In this document: positions 43,953 to 53,364 of the stretch, piece by piece
Layout of the letters: each line of letters begins with the position of its first letter
How positions within the stretch are numbered: position 1 is the first letter of the stretch
Assembly: GCF_016616235.1 (NCBI RefSeq)
Contig: NZ_CP067100.1
Location: 434,001 to 498,000, forward strand
Source of the DNA: Bradyrhizobium diazoefficiens
Lineage (GTDB): Bacteria > Pseudomonadota > Alphaproteobacteria > Rhizobiales > Xanthobacteraceae
DNA: 64,000 nucleotides
Direction: 5' to 3'
Program-made: the position numbers and the translations under genes
The notes under the pieces: generated by a model
Told to the model about the DNA's origin: nothing
The model's database searches: none
What the model saw: the letters and a program-made list of their open reading frames with translations, nothing else

Positions 43953-43980
43953 AAAAAAGCGCGGAGCCAAGCCCCGCGCT
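43953..43980 (-). terminator. Terminator for rplS
   Basis: Stem AGCGCGG / CCGCGCT with an AGCCAAGC loop. On the minus strand it is followed by TTTTTT. It lies 26 bp after the rplS stop codon and separates the ribosomal operon from leuC. Confidence 0.9.
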
Positions 43981-44006
43981 TTCTAGAACTCGTCTGTAAG
44001 CGGAGC

Positions 44007-44387
44007 TTACTCGTTGACGGCCTTGGCGTGCTCAGTCTTCTCGACGATGCGGGCCGACTTGCCGCGGAGGTTACGGAGGTAATAGAGCTTGGCGCGGCGC
44101 ACCTTGCCGCGGCGCACCACCTTGATCGAGTCGATCATCGGCGACATCAGCGGGAACACGCGCTCGACGCCCTCGCCATAGGAGATCTTGCGGACGGTGA
44201 AGCTCTCGTTGAGGCCGCCGCCGGAACGGCCGATGCAGACGCCTTCATAGGCCTGCACGCGGGTGCGGTCGCCTTCGACGACCTTCACGTTGACGATCAC
44301 GGTGTCGCCGGGGGCGAATTCCGGAATGTCCTTGCCGGCGGACAGCTTGTCGAATTGCTCTTGCTCGAGCTGCTTGATCAGGTTCAT
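44007..44387 (-). CDS. rplS: 50S ribosomal protein L19
   Basis: Large-subunit protein at the 30S-50S interface, 126 residues. [24 protein letters not shown] and the [16 protein letters not shown] segment, then [20 protein letters not shown], are family hallmarks; the C-terminus [12 protein letters not shown] extends as usual in alphaproteobacteria. The ATG is at [10 protein letters not shown]; a longer frame exists 32 codons upstream but is not conserved. It is last in the rpsP-rimM-trmD-rplS cluster, 109 bp after trmD. Confidence 0.98.
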   Translation of the reverse strand: MNLIKQLEQEQFDKLSAGKDIPEFAPGDTVIVNVKVVEGDRTRVQAYEGVCIGRSGGGLNESFTVRKISYGEGVERVFPLMSPMIDSIKVVRRGKVRRAKLYYLRNLRGKSARIVEKTEHAKAVNE

Positions 44388-44496
44388 GGGTAAATCTCCA
44401 TCGGCGCGCCCAGCCTTCGTAACGGGGGCTGCGCGAAATTCGTCTATCCAGCCATTGCGGATGTGGCCGCTCCTATAAGGCAAGCCGGAGCGTTTG

Positions 44497-45252
44497 TCAC
44501 CCGTCTGTCTTGTTTTTTGGCGTTTTTTGGCGACCGGCCCGATTCGGAACCTTCGCGGAGACTTGCGCCCACAAATCGGGCCGCCGGGCCGCCGTCAGGG
44601 CCTCGGATTGCGCCCGTCGCCAGCTAGCGACCTTGGCGTGGTCGCCGGAGGTCAGGATGTCAGGGATCGGGGCTCCCTCGAACAGCTGCGGGCGGGTGTA
44701 TTGGGGGTATTCGAGCAGGCCGTCGGAAAAGCTTTCTTCGGTTCCCGAGGCCTCCTTGCCCATCACGCCCGGCAGCAGCCGGACACAGGCGTCGATCAGG
44801 GCTAAAGCTGCGATTTCGCCGCCTGAGAGCACGTAATCGCCGATCGAGACCTCCTCCAGGTCGCGTCCGTCGATCACCCGCTGGTCGATGCCCTCGAACC
44901 GGCCGCAGACGATCAGGGGCCCCGGGCCGTTAGCGAGCTCGACAACACGAACCTGGGTCAATGGCCGACCCCTCGGGCTCATCAGCAGACGCGGCCGTTC
45001 CGGGGCGATCTCCGCCGCATCGATCGCCGCCGCCAGAACATCTGCCCGCAGCACCATGCCCGGTCCGCCGCCAGCCGGGGTGTCGTCGACGCTGCGGTGG
45101 CGGTCGGTGGCGGAAGCGCGGATATCCCGCGCCTCCAGTTCCCAGAGCCCGGAGGCCAGTGCCCGCCCGGCCAAGCTCACGCCGAGCGGCCCCGGAAACA
45201 TCTCCGGAAACAGCGTCAGCACCGTCGCGCGCCAGGGGGAGGGATTGGTCAT
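44497..45252 (-). CDS. trmD: tRNA (guanine(37)-N1)-methyltransferase
   Basis: SPOUT-class SAM enzyme that methylates G37 next to the anticodon and prevents frameshifting; 251 residues. The knot segment [32 protein letters not shown] and [13 protein letters not shown] are present. The C-terminal dimerisation part is Arg-rich and ends [12 protein letters not shown]. The start is [13 protein letters not shown], 8 codons inside the longest frame. 33 bp after rimM, same strand. Confidence 0.97.
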   Translation of the reverse strand: MTNPSPWRATVLTLFPEMFPGPLGVSLAGRALASGLWELEARDIRASATDRHRSVDDTPAGGGPGMVLRADVLAAAIDAAEIAPERPRLLMSPRGRPLTQVRVVELANGPGPLIVCGRFEGIDQRVIDGRDLEEVSIGDYVLSGGEIAALALIDACVRLLPGVMGKEASGTEESFSDGLLEYPQYTRPQLFEGAPIPDILTSGDHAKVASWRRAQSEALTAARRPDLWAQVSAKVPNRAGRQKTPKNKTDG

Positions 45253-45285
45253 TGGAGATAGCTTAGCCAAAACCACGGCTTGTGG

Positions 45286-45837
45286 TTATAGGTCCCCGCT
45301 TTCGCGGGGACGGCCCGGAGAGGCATCTTCGTCCTCGCCCTCGATCTCCTGCGGCAGCGCGATCACGACCCGGCCGCTCTTGAGGTCGACTTCCGGCACC
45401 ACCGCGTTGGAGAACGGCAGCAGCATCGTCGGCCCTTTGAGCGGCGCGATCTCGATGATGTCGCCGGCGCCGAAATTATGGATCGCGAGCACGCGGCCGA
45501 GCGGTTCGCCGTCAGCCGTGACTGCGGCGAGCCCGATCAGGTCGGTGTGGTAATATTCGTCCTGATCCGTCGCGGGCAGCTTTTCGCGCGCAACGTAAAG
45601 CTCGATGCCGTTGAGGCGCTCGGCCTCATCGCGGGTCGTGACGCCCTTGAAGGTCGCGACCAGATGATCTTTGGCCTCGCGCGCCGTTGCGACCTCGAAC
45701 TGGCGCTTGCCGTCCTTGGCGAGAAGCGGGCCATAGCGGCGCACGGCAAACGGATCTTCGGTGAAGGTCCATAGTTTGACCGCACCGCGCACACCATGCG
45801 CGGCGCCGATCCGCGCGACGCAGACCAGCGCCGACAT
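45286..45837 (-). CDS. rimM: Ribosome maturation factor RimM
   Basis: Assembly factor for the 30S head, binding S19; 183 residues. [19 protein letters not shown] at the N-terminus is the RimM domain, followed by [19 protein letters not shown] and the PRC-barrel-like [33 protein letters not shown] closes the protein and carries the acidic tail seen in the family. It is 9 bp from rpsP and 33 bp before trmD. Confidence 0.96.
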   Translation of the reverse strand: MSALVCVARIGAAHGVRGAVKLWTFTEDPFAVRRYGPLLAKDGKRQFEVATAREAKDHLVATFKGVTTRDEAERLNGIELYVAREKLPATDQDEYYHTDLIGLAAVTADGEPLGRVLAIHNFGAGDIIEIAPLKGPTMLLPFSNAVVPEVDLKSGRVVIALPQEIEGEDEDASPGRPRESGDL

Positions 45838-45846
45838 GATCTGGCC

Positions 45847-46179
45847 TTAGCTCTTGGCGGCGGCTTCGGCCTGCGCCTTGCGCTCCTTGCGCGGCACAGC
45901 CTTCTCGGGGTTGTTGCGCGCTTCGCGCTTGGCGACGCCGGCGGCATCGAGGAAGCGCATCACGCGGTCCGACGGCTGCGCGCCCTTGGCGAGCCAGGAC
46001 TTCACCTTGTCCATGTCGAGCTTCAGGCGGGTCTCGTTGTCCTTCGGCAGCAGCGGGTTGAAATAGCCGAGACGCTCGATGAAGCGGCCATCGCGCGGAA
46101 AGCGCGAGTCGGCGACGACGACGTGATAGACGGGACGCTTCTTGGTGCCTGCGCGGGCGAGGCGGATAACGACGGACAT
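45847..46179 (-). CDS. rpsP: 30S ribosomal protein S16
   Basis: Small-subunit protein, 110 residues, longer than the 82-residue E. coli form because of an Ala/Lys/Arg-rich C-terminal tail that is common in alphaproteobacteria. [40 protein letters not shown] and [13 protein letters not shown] are conserved. GGAGAACTAA lies before the ATG. It is downstream of ffh by 83 bp on the same strand and first of the rpsP-rimM-trmD-rplS set. Confidence 0.97.
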   Translation of the reverse strand: MSVVIRLARAGTKKRPVYHVVVADSRFPRDGRFIERLGYFNPLLPKDNETRLKLDMDKVKSWLAKGAQPSDRVMRFLDAAGVAKREARNNPEKAVPRKERKAQAEAAAKS

Positions 46180-46262
46180 TTAGTTCTCCTTAAGTACAGT
46201 TTGTTCGGTTGATTGGTCTTCCGCGTTGCGCGAGATGCTTGCGATCCCCCGCGACGAATTCC

Positions 46263-47810
46263 TCATTTCTTCTTGCCGGGAAAACCGCCGAGCCCCGGAA
46301 GGGTCGGCTTGCCGCTGAGGCCCGTGAGCCCCGGCAAATTCGGTAGGCCCGAGCGAAGACCGGGCGGCAGATCCTTCGACAGGCTGGGCAGCCCCTGTCC
46401 GCCGCCGCTCTGCATCTTCTCCTGCAGCGCCTTCATCTCTTCCGGAGACGGCATCTTCATGCCGCCTCCAAATCCCATCGCCTGCGCGATGCCGGCGAGC
46501 GGGCCGCGCTTGCCCGAGCCCATGGCCTTCATCATGTCGGCCATGTTCCGGTGCATCTTCAGCAGCTTGTTGACCTGCTCGACGCTCTGGCCGCTGCCTG
46601 CGGCGATGCGCTTCTTGCGGCTGGCCTTGAGCAGGTCGGGATGCCGCCGTTCCTCGCGCGTCATCGAATCGATCACCGCGACCTGGCGCTTCAAAATCTT
46701 GTCGTCGATCCCTGCGGCGGCGATCTGGTTCTTCATCTTGGCAATGCCGGGCATCATCCCCATCAGACCGCTGATGCCGCCCATATTGGCCATCTGCAGC
46801 AACTGCTCGCGCATGTCGTTGAGGTCGAACTGACCCTTGCGCATGCGCTCGGCCGTGCGTGCGGCCTTCTCGGCGTCGATATTGGCGGCAGCACGTTCGA
46901 CCAGCGAGACCACGTCGCCCATGCCGAGGATGCGGCCGGCGATACGGTCGGGATGAAAATCTTCCAGCGCGTCGGTCTTTTCGCCGGTGCCGATCAGCTT
47001 GATCGGCTTGCCGGTGACCGCGCGCATCGACAGCGCGGCGCCGCCGCGGCCGTCGCCGTCCACGCGGGTCAGCACGATGCCGGTGAGGCCGACGCGCTGA
47101 TCGAACGCGCGCGCGAGGTTCACGGCGTCCTGGCCGGTGAGGCTGTCGGCGACCAGCAGCACTTCATGCGGGTTCGCTGCGGCTTTAATGCTGGCGGCTT
47201 CCGCCATCATCTCTTCGTCGAGCGTGGTGCGGCCGGCGGTGTCGAGCAGCACGATGTCGTAGCCGCCGAGCTTGCCGGCTTCCAGCGCGCGCTTGGCGAT
47301 CTGCGGCGGCTGCTGGCCGGCCACGATCGGCAGGGTGGGAATGTCGAGATCGCGGCCGAGCACGGCGAGCTGCTCCATCGCCGCCGGGCGATAGACGTCG
47401 AGCGAGGCCATCAGCACCTTGCGCTTGTCGCGCTGGACCAGACGGCGGGCGAGCTTTGCCGTGGTGGTGGTCTTGCCCGAGCCCTGCAGGCCGACCATCA
47501 TGATCGGCACCGGCGGCACGGAATTGACGTCGATGGTCTGGCTTTCGGCGCCGAGCGTGTTGATCAGCTCGTCATGGACGATCTTGACCACCATCTGGCC
47601 GGGTGTGACCGACTTGACGACGGTGGCGCCGATCGCCTGCTCGCGGACGCGCTCGGTGAAGCTGCGCACCACTTCGAGCGCGACGTCGGCCTCGAGCAGC
47701 GCGCGGCGCACCTCGCGCATCGCGGCGTCGACGTCCTTTTCGGTCAGCGCACCGCGCCCCGTCAGACGATCGAGAATGCCGCCAAGCCGTTCCGACAGAT
47801 TGTCGAACAA
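46263..47810 (-). CDS. ffh: Signal recognition particle protein Ffh (SRP54)
   Basis: GTPase of the signal recognition particle that targets ribosome-nascent chains to FtsY (gene at 55569). 515 residues: N domain 1-95, G domain with MVGLQGSGKTTTTAKLA, DVYRPAAMEQL, DTAGRTTLDEE and TRVDGDGRGGAAL, and a Met/Gly-rich M domain ending in KPTLPGLGGFPGKKK. The start is a TTG (MFDNLSERLGGILDR in family terms), with AGGAT about ten bases upstream; a 28-codon longer frame exists but overlaps repeat B. The 4.5S SRP RNA gene is not seen in the window. Confidence 0.96.
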   Translation of the reverse strand: MFDNLSERLGGILDRLTGRGALTEKDVDAAMREVRRALLEADVALEVVRSFTERVREQAIGATVVKSVTPGQMVVKIVHDELINTLGAESQTIDVNSVPPVPIMMVGLQGSGKTTTTAKLARRLVQRDKRKVLMASLDVYRPAAMEQLAVLGRDLDIPTLPIVAGQQPPQIAKRALEAGKLGGYDIVLLDTAGRTTLDEEMMAEAASIKAAANPHEVLLVADSLTGQDAVNLARAFDQRVGLTGIVLTRVDGDGRGGAALSMRAVTGKPIKLIGTGEKTDALEDFHPDRIAGRILGMGDVVSLVERAAANIDAEKAARTAERMRKGQFDLNDMREQLLQMANMGGISGLMGMMPGIAKMKNQIAAAGIDDKILKRQVAVIDSMTREERRHPDLLKASRKKRIAAGSGQSVEQVNKLLKMHRNMADMMKAMGSGKRGPLAGIAQAMGFGGGMKMPSPEEMKALQEKMQSGGGQGLPSLSKDLPPGLRSGLPNLPGLTGLSGKPTLPGLGGFPGKKK

Positions 47811-48279
47811 TGCCGTTATCCTGTTGCTGTCCTCCCGAAACGGGAGAAGCGCTCCGTCAATTACCGCTGTCATGCCCCGGCTTGACCGGGGCATCCAGTA
47901 CGCCGCGGCGTCTCGATTCCAGCCGAGCCGCCTCTGGGATACTGGATCGCCCGATCAAGTCGGGCGATGACCACCTCCTGGGCAAACGATCTTCCAAACA
48001 CCTTTGCGCCCGAGGGCGCACAGCGCTGTCGGGCGTTGACCTCCGGTCCTAAGGCCGGTCGGCGGGTCGAAAAGAAAACCTTTCCGAGAAAGTGGCGGGG
48101 TTAAACGCCGCTCCCGCCCAAAAGTCAAGGAAAGTTAGGGTGGCGGGGAGCCATCGCCAAGGCCAAGCCCTGAATAAGGCCTTGAAAGTAAGTCGCTTTC
48201 GGCCGCGGGTTCCTTTTCCAGCGGTCCCGCCCATATAGCCGGTGATGACTTACCTCTGCTATCATCCCTGGAGCCGCCC
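47811..48279. other. 469-bp gap upstream of ffh and the MBL gene
   Basis: It holds repeat B3 (47867-47972) and about 300 bp of non-coding DNA between divergent genes. GGTCCTAAGGCCGGTCG and GGCGGGGTTAAACGCCGC are short G/C-rich palindrome-like stretches. I see no tRNA, no 4.5S RNA motif and no clear promoter pair. It must hold the ffh promoter on the minus strand. Confidence 0.5.
47867..47972. repeat. Dispersed palindromic repeat, family B
   Basis: GTCATGCCCCGGCTTGACC..GGGGCATCCAGTACGCCG and GGATACTGGATCGCCCG..CAAGTCGGGCGATGACC arms. It starts about 57 bp before the ffh TTG. Confidence 0.85.
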
Positions 48280-49269
48280 GTGTCCCGCATGAAAACCTAT
48301 GACGGCCCCGTCTCCGACCATTTTAATGGCCTGCATTTCTTCGATCCCGATGGGGCGCCTCCGAGAGCGCTCGGCGAGGTGTTGCGCTGGCAGTTCGGCG
48401 GCGGCCGGAACCGCGCAAAATGGCCGGATTGGGCGCCCAGTCCCCATGCCGACACCCCGCCCGAGCGGGTCGATGGCGACAGGGTGCGGCTCTCCTTCGT
48501 CGGCCATGCCAGCTGGCTGATCCAGACCGGCGGCCTCAACATCCTGGTCGATCCCGTCTGGTCGATGCGGGTCTCGCCGGTGGCCTGGGCGGGACCGAAG
48601 CGGCACAACGATCCCGGCATCGCCTTCGAGAAGCTGCCGAAGATCGACGTCGTGCTGGTCTCGCACGGCCACTACGATCATCTGGACATCGCGACGCTGT
48701 CGCGGCTCGCCAAGAATTTTGCCCCGCGTGTGGTCACCCCGCTCGGCAATGACGTGACGATGCGCGGTGCCGATCCCACCATCAAGGCGGAGGCGTTCGA
48801 CTGGCACGATCGCGTCGAGCTCGGCGGCGGCATCGCCGTGACGCTGGTGCCGACCCGGCACTGGACCGCGCGCGGCATGTTCGACCGCAACAAGGCGCTG
48901 TGGGCGAGCTTTGTCCTGGAGACTCCGGCCGGAAAAATCTACATCGTCTGCGATTCCGGCTATGGCGATGGCGGGCATTTTCGCCGCGTCGCCGAGAAGC
49001 ACGGGCCGCTGCGTCTCGCGATCCTGCCCATCGGCGCCTACGAGCCGCGCTGGTTCATGCGCGACCAGCACATGAATCCGGAAGATGCGGTGAAGGCGCT
49101 GGCCGATTGCGGCGCGCAGGAAGCGCTCGGGCATCATCACGGCACATTCCAGCTCACGGATGAGGCGATCGATGCGCCGGCCAAGGCATTGGTTGAAGCG
49201 CTCGATGCAGCGAAGATTCCGCAGGAGCGGTTCGTGGCGATGAAGCCGGGGCAAGTGGTGGAGATTTAG
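48280..49269 (+). CDS. MBL-fold metallo-hydrolase (NAPE-PLD / UlaG-like)
   Basis: Beta-lactamase-fold hydrolase of 329 residues. The metal motif HXHXDH is VLVSHGHYDHLDIA at about residue 130, with further ligands in LVPTRHWTARGMFDRN and CDSGYGDGG. MRVSPVAWAGPKRHNDPGI is characteristic of the NAPE-PLD-like group. The substrate is unknown; phosphodiesters or lactones are usual. I use GTG at 48280, six bases after GGAG; an in-frame ATG is nine bases later. It is divergent from ffh. Confidence 0.88.
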   Translation: MSRMKTYDGPVSDHFNGLHFFDPDGAPPRALGEVLRWQFGGGRNRAKWPDWAPSPHADTPPERVDGDRVRLSFVGHASWLIQTGGLNILVDPVWSMRVSPVAWAGPKRHNDPGIAFEKLPKIDVVLVSHGHYDHLDIATLSRLAKNFAPRVVTPLGNDVTMRGADPTIKAEAFDWHDRVELGGGIAVTLVPTRHWTARGMFDRNKALWASFVLETPAGKIYIVCDSGYGDGGHFRRVAEKHGPLRLAILPIGAYEPRWFMRDQHMNPEDAVKALADCGAQEALGHHHGTFQLTDEAIDAPAKALVEALDAAKIPQERFVAMKPGQVVEI

Positions 49270-49287
49270 TTCTCTCCCCGCACACAA

Positions 49288-49430
49288 CTCGTGCCCCGGA
49301 CACAGCGCAGCGTCTCTTCGACGGTGCGCTGCAGAGCCGGGGCCCATGTCGCCGCATTGTACTGTGTTGCTTTCTGGGTCCCGGCTCTGCGCAGCATCGC
49401 TACGCGCTGCAGCGCGTCCGGGACACGAGA
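49288..49430. repeat. Dispersed palindromic repeat, family C
   Basis: CTCGTGCCCCGGACACAGCG..CTGCAGAGCCGGGGCCCAT and CTGGGTCCCGGCTCTGCGC..GCGCGTCCGGGACACGAG arms. It lies between the convergent MBL and SIMPL genes; the SIMPL stop codon begins one base after it. Confidence 0.85.
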
Positions 49431-49431
49431 C

Positions 49432-50148
49432 TTATTGCTCTTTGGCCTTGATCGCCCAGCTCACATTCACCGTCACCGACAGCGTTTCCTCGCCGGGCGC
49501 AACGGCGGCGGGTGCGGCCATAGGGGCCGTTGCCATCCGCGCCTTGAACAGCGGCACCGGCGCGCCGCCTTCGGAGACGCTGAGTGGTGCGCCCAGCGTC
49601 ACGCCGGTGGCTTTAGCGTAGATTTCGGCCTTGCGGCGGGCATCGGCCACAGCCTGTTCGCGCGCATCGTCCAGCAGCTTTGAGGCCTGCGTCACCTCGA
49701 ACGAGATATTGCCGATATCATTCGCGCCGGCGCTGACCAGCGTGTCGATGATGCCAGCCACTTTCGTGACGTCGCGAATTTTCACGGTGACGCGGTTACT
49801 CGCGCGGAAGCCGATGACCGGCGAGGCGCCGGTGGATTTGTTCTGGCCGTATTGCGGCTGCAGCGACAGCCGCGAGGTCTGGTAATCCTTTTCGGGGATG
49901 CCGGCGCCCTTCAGCGCCAGCAGCACCTTGCCCATGGCGGCGTTGTTGGCGTCGGAGGCTTCCTTCGCCGTCTTGGCGTCGGTGGCGACGCCGGCATCGA
50001 TCTGCGCAAGATCCGGGGCCGCGGACACGGTGGCTTCGCCGCTCACCGTAATGGCGGATGGGAAATCGTCCGCGAGCGCGGGCGTTGCCAGCAGCGTGGC
50101 GGCGAAAGCGGCTACCAGGAAAGCAACAAGTACGGCGGGCTTCTTCAT
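49432..50148 (-). CDS. SIMPL (DUF541) domain exported protein
   Basis: Periplasmic protein of 238 residues with a signal peptide at 1-27 (cleavage after TPALA) and a SIMPL domain at 30-238. ITVSGEATVSAAPDLAQIDAGV, FRASNRVTVKIRDVTKVAG and DDAREQAVADARRKAEIYA are typical. The family is named for IRAK1-binding mouse homologs; in bacteria its role is unclear (envelope or oxidative stress). The ATG is preceded by an in-frame GTG three codons before. It follows the GyrI-like gene by 5 bp, so they form an operon. Confidence 0.92.
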   Translation of the reverse strand: MKKPAVLVAFLVAAFAATLLATPALADDFPSAITVSGEATVSAAPDLAQIDAGVATDAKTAKEASDANNAAMGKVLLALKGAGIPEKDYQTSRLSLQPQYGQNKSTGASPVIGFRASNRVTVKIRDVTKVAGIIDTLVSAGANDIGNISFEVTQASKLLDDAREQAVADARRKAEIYAKATGVTLGAPLSVSEGGAPVPLFKARMATAPMAAPAAVAPGEETLSVTVNVSWAIKAKEQ

Positions 50149-50153
50149 CGCTC

Positions 50154-50927
50154 TCACTTCAACGGTACGAACACGTTGATCACGAGCTTGTCCTCGGCCG
50201 TCTTGAGCGGATCGGTGAGGTACTCCTCGATGAAGGTGTCCTTGGCTTCCAGCTTCTTGTCGTCGAGGTGATTGGTGATCGCCTCATAGGTGTTGTCCAT
50301 GTTGTCGTAGGAGCCGTGATGGACGAATTTCAGGGCCTTGCCCTCCGGCGACTTGCCGATGCTCATGTCCTTGGGCAGGTTCTTCGGGTCCTGCTCGACC
50401 GGGATCTCGGCGAGGAAGGTGAAGCCGGTGTCGTCAGTGGAGGTGTAGACGATCATCGAATTGCCGGCGTGCTGGATGCCTTGCTTGTCCAGGAGCGTGT
50501 TCAGCGCCTTGAAGGCATCGATCAGCGTGTCGAACGCCGAATCCCAATTGGCGGTGCCCTTGACCATCACGACCTTCTTGGCCTCGAGCGTGGTCTCCTG
50601 GCCGAACGGATCGGCGGTCTGCACCGGGGCGGGCGTGGCGGCGGCCGCCGGTGGCGGCGCCGTCGGGCTGGGTGAGGGGGAGGCGCTGGCCGCGGGCGAA
50701 GGTGTCGCCGCAGGGCTGGGCGAGGCGCTCGTCGCCGACGACGGGCTTGCCGCAGGCGCAGGCGAAGCGCTCGCGGCCGCAGCGGGCGCAGCCGATGGAG
50801 CCGGCGAGGGACTTGCTGATGCGGCCGGTGCCGGGCTCGGAGCCTGTGCCAGTGCGCCGGACAGCGCAAGCGACATGGCCGCTGCCGGGATCAGCGCAGC
50901 CAGAGCGAGACGACGAAACCTGATCAT
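50154..50927 (-). CDS. Exported protein with GyrI-like effector-binding domain
   Basis: 257 residues. Signal peptide at 1-27 (cleavage after SGALA), then a Pro/Ala/Ser-rich linker at about 28-105 (repeats such as SPSPAPSAAPAA), then a GyrI/AraC-effector-binding-like domain at 113-257. NWDSAFDTLIDAFKALNTLL, GNSMIVYTSTDDTGFTFLAEI and ALKFVHHGSYDNMDNTYEAI match that fold. Such domains are usually cytoplasmic and sense small molecules; here it is exported. Its start is MIRFRRLALA. It is upstream of the SIMPL gene with a 5-bp gap. The ligand is unknown. Confidence 0.85.
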   Translation of the reverse strand: MIRFRRLALAALIPAAAMSLALSGALAQAPSPAPAASASPSPAPSAAPAAAASASPAPAASPSSATSASPSPAATPSPAASASPSPSPTAPPPAAAATPAPVQTADPFGQETTLEAKKVVMVKGTANWDSAFDTLIDAFKALNTLLDKQGIQHAGNSMIVYTSTDDTGFTFLAEIPVEQDPKNLPKDMSIGKSPEGKALKFVHHGSYDNMDNTYEAITNHLDDKKLEAKDTFIEEYLTDPLKTAEDKLVINVFVPLK

Positions 50928-51172
50928 TCTATTCTCCCCAAGGCCCTGGTTCACCAACGCCTCAATTCATCAAGACCTTGTGCACCAAGGCCTAAATCCA
51001 TCCTTGCACCCGCCCGCGCGTCCCGGTCCGCGCGAACCGCGCCGTTCTAACACGCGAGGGCCGAATTCGTCCCATGACAGATGCGTCATGGCCGTCCACC
51101 CAGACGGCCGCCAAATCACTGGCCAAGCCGGCAAGGATCGCCATATAAGGCAGGCGAAATTCGGGAATTTTC

Positions 51173-52048
51173 ATGAGCGCGCTGGCCAACCACGCATTTG
51201 CCAAGATGAACGGCATCGGCAACGAGATCGTCGTTGTCGACATGCGCGATTCCGCCTCGCCTGTCACGCCGGACGACGCGCGCGCCGTGGCGTCGGCTCA
51301 GGGCGGCGTGCCCTACGACCAGCTCATGGTGCTGCAGAAGCCGCGGCTCGACGGCACCGAGGCCTTCGTCCGCATCTACAACAATGACGGCTCGGAGGCC
51401 GGCGCCTGCGGCAATGGCATGCGCTGCGTGGTGCGCCGCATCTTCGAGAAGACCGGTCAGACCGCGGCGACGTTCGAGACCGCGGCCGGCCTGCTCAACG
51501 CCTGGCAAGGCCCGGCGCCGGACCTGTACACGGTCGACATGGGCGCGCCAAAGTTCGGCTGGCAGGACATTCCGCTGGCGGAAGAGTTTCGCGACACCCG
51601 CTACATCGAATTGCAGATCGGACCGATCGACAATCCGATCCTGCATTCGCCGTCGGTGGTGAGCATGGGCAATCCGCACGCGATCTTCTGGGTCGACGAC
51701 GTCGACGCCTACGATCTCGGCCGCTTCGGCCCGCTGCTCGAAAACCATCCGATCTTCCCCGAGCGCGCCAACATCACGCTGGCCCATATCGTCGATCGCG
51801 AGCACATCACGATCCGCACCTGGGAGCGTGGCGCCGGCCTCACCAAGGCCTGCGGCTCGGCGGCTTGCGCCAGCGCGGTCGCGGCTGCGCGCCTGAAGCG
51901 CGCCGGGCGCCATGTCGAGATCACGCTGCCCGGCGGCAAGCTCGGCATCGAATGGCGCGAGCGCGACGACCATGTGCTGATGACCGGCACCGCGACCTTC
52001 GAATATGAAGGCAATTTCGATCCGGCGCTGTTCGCGCCGGTCGGCTGA
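51173..52048 (+). CDS. dapF: Diaminopimelate epimerase
   Basis: PLP-independent epimerase converting LL- to meso-diaminopimelate for lysine and peptidoglycan; 291 residues. The catalytic Cys pair are in [15 protein letters not shown] and [29 protein letters not shown] and [14 protein letters not shown] are conserved. It ends with the mtaB ATG overlapping its stop by one base, so translation is coupled. Start MSALANHAF. Confidence 0.97.
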   Translation: MSALANHAFAKMNGIGNEIVVVDMRDSASPVTPDDARAVASAQGGVPYDQLMVLQKPRLDGTEAFVRIYNNDGSEAGACGNGMRCVVRRIFEKTGQTAATFETAAGLLNAWQGPAPDLYTVDMGAPKFGWQDIPLAEEFRDTRYIELQIGPIDNPILHSPSVVSMGNPHAIFWVDDVDAYDLGRFGPLLENHPIFPERANITLAHIVDREHITIRTWERGAGLTKACGSAACASAVAAARLKRAGRHVEITLPGGKLGIEWRERDDHVLMTGTATFEYEGNFDPALFAPVG

Positions 52049-53364
52049 TGGCTGTCGACGTCGTCACCTTCGGCTGCCGCCTCAATGCCTTCGAGGCGGA
52101 GGTGATCCGCCGCGAAGCCGAGGGCGCAGGCCTGTCCGACACCATCGTCATCAACAGCTGTGCCGTCACCAACGAGGCGGTGGCGCAGGCGCGGCAATCG
52201 ATCCGCAAGCTGAAGCGCGAACGGCCCGGTGCGCGCATCGTCGTCACCGGCTGCGCCGCGCAGACACAAAGTGCGATGTTCGCCGGCATGGCCGAGGTCG
52301 ATCGCGTCGTCGGCAATGACGACAAGCTGCGCGGCGAAGTGTGGCGCAAGGCGCGCGAAGCGTTCGATCTCGGCGCCGGCGAAAAAATCGCCGTCAGCGA
52401 CATCATGGCCGTCAAGGAGATGGCGCCGCATCTGATCGACGGCTTTGCCAGCGGTCTGCCGCGCGTCTTCGTGCAGGTGCAGAACGGCTGCGATCATCGC
52501 TGCACCTTCTGCATCATTCCGTTCGGCCGCGGCAATTCGCGTTCGGTGCCGATGGGCGCCGTGGTCGAGCAGGTGCGGGCGCTGGCCGCGCGCGGCCATG
52601 CCGAGATCGTGCTGACCGGCGTCGATCTCACCAGCTACGGCGCCCATCTGCCGGGCACGCCGAAACTTGGCATGCTGACCAAGCAGATTTTGCGGCACGT
52701 GCCCGAGCTGAAGCGCCTGCGCATCTCCTCAATCGATTCGATCGAGGCGGACAGCGATCTGCTCGACGCCATCGCCGATGATGCGCGCCTGATGCCGCAT
52801 CTGCATCTGTCGCTGCAATCCGGCGATGATATGATCCTGAAGCGGATGAAGCGACGGCATTCACGCCGGGATGCGATCGCGTTCTGCGATCAGGTCCGCC
52901 GCCTGCGCCCGGACATCGCGCTGGGTGCTGACATCATCGCGGGCTTTCCGACCGAGACCGAGGAGATGTTCTCGCGCTCGCTCGATCTGATTGAACAATG
53001 CGGCCTGACCTTCTTGCACGTCTTCCCCTATTCACCACGCCCCGGCACGCCCGCCGCGCGGATGCCGCAGGTGGCGGGACCCGCGATCAAGGAACGCGCG
53101 AAGCGGCTGCGGGCTGCGGGCGAACTGGCGCTGCGTCAGCGGCTGCAAGCCGAGATCGGCGCGACGCGCGATGTGCTGATCGAGAGCGAAGGGCAGGGCC
53201 GGACGGAGCATTACCTGCCGGTGGCGATCACGGGCGCGGAGGTGGGCAGTGTCGTGCGGCTGAATATTTGCGGCAGTGATGGCGAGCGGCTTACCACATC
53301 ATCAGTGTCGTCGCCCAGCTTGACCGGGCGACCTAGTACGCCGCGGCTTCTCCGCATCCCATAA
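52048..53364 (+). CDS. mtaB: tRNA t6A37 methylthiotransferase MtaB
   Basis: Radical SAM methylthiotransferase converting t6A37 to ms2t6A37 in tRNA; 438 residues. The N-terminal cluster Cys are in TFGCRLNAFEAE, NSCAVTNEAV and TGCAAQTQ. The radical SAM motif is GCDHRCTFC. A TRAM domain ends the protein (LIESEGQGRTEHYLPV). The last 20 or so codons (TSSVSSPSLTGRPSTPRL) come from repeat B and look like a recent extension. It overlaps dapF by one base and is 85 bp from the convergent DUF2336 gene end. Confidence 0.95.
   Translation: MAVDVVTFGCRLNAFEAEVIRREAEGAGLSDTIVINSCAVTNEAVAQARQSIRKLKRERPGARIVVTGCAAQTQSAMFAGMAEVDRVVGNDDKLRGEVWRKAREAFDLGAGEKIAVSDIMAVKEMAPHLIDGFASGLPRVFVQVQNGCDHRCTFCIIPFGRGNSRSVPMGAVVEQVRALAARGHAEIVLTGVDLTSYGAHLPGTPKLGMLTKQILRHVPELKRLRISSIDSIEADSDLLDAIADDARLMPHLHLSLQSGDDMILKRMKRRHSRRDAIAFCDQVRRLRPDIALGADIIAGFPTETEEMFSRSLDLIEQCGLTFLHVFPYSPRPGTPAARMPQVAGPAIKERAKRLRAAGELALRQRLQAEIGATRDVLIESEGQGRTEHYLPVAITGAEVGSVVRLNICGSDGERLTTSSVSSPSLTGRPSTPRLLRIP

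Noticed and set aside
48049..48234. 61-codon minus-strand frame in the ffh upstream gap
   Set aside because: No start signal, no conservation cue and an amino-acid make-up typical of translated non-coding DNA.
47973..48240. Possible 4.5S SRP RNA gene upstream of ffh
   Set aside because: I do not see the conserved GGAAGC/AGCAG core; only G/C-rich short palindromes are present.
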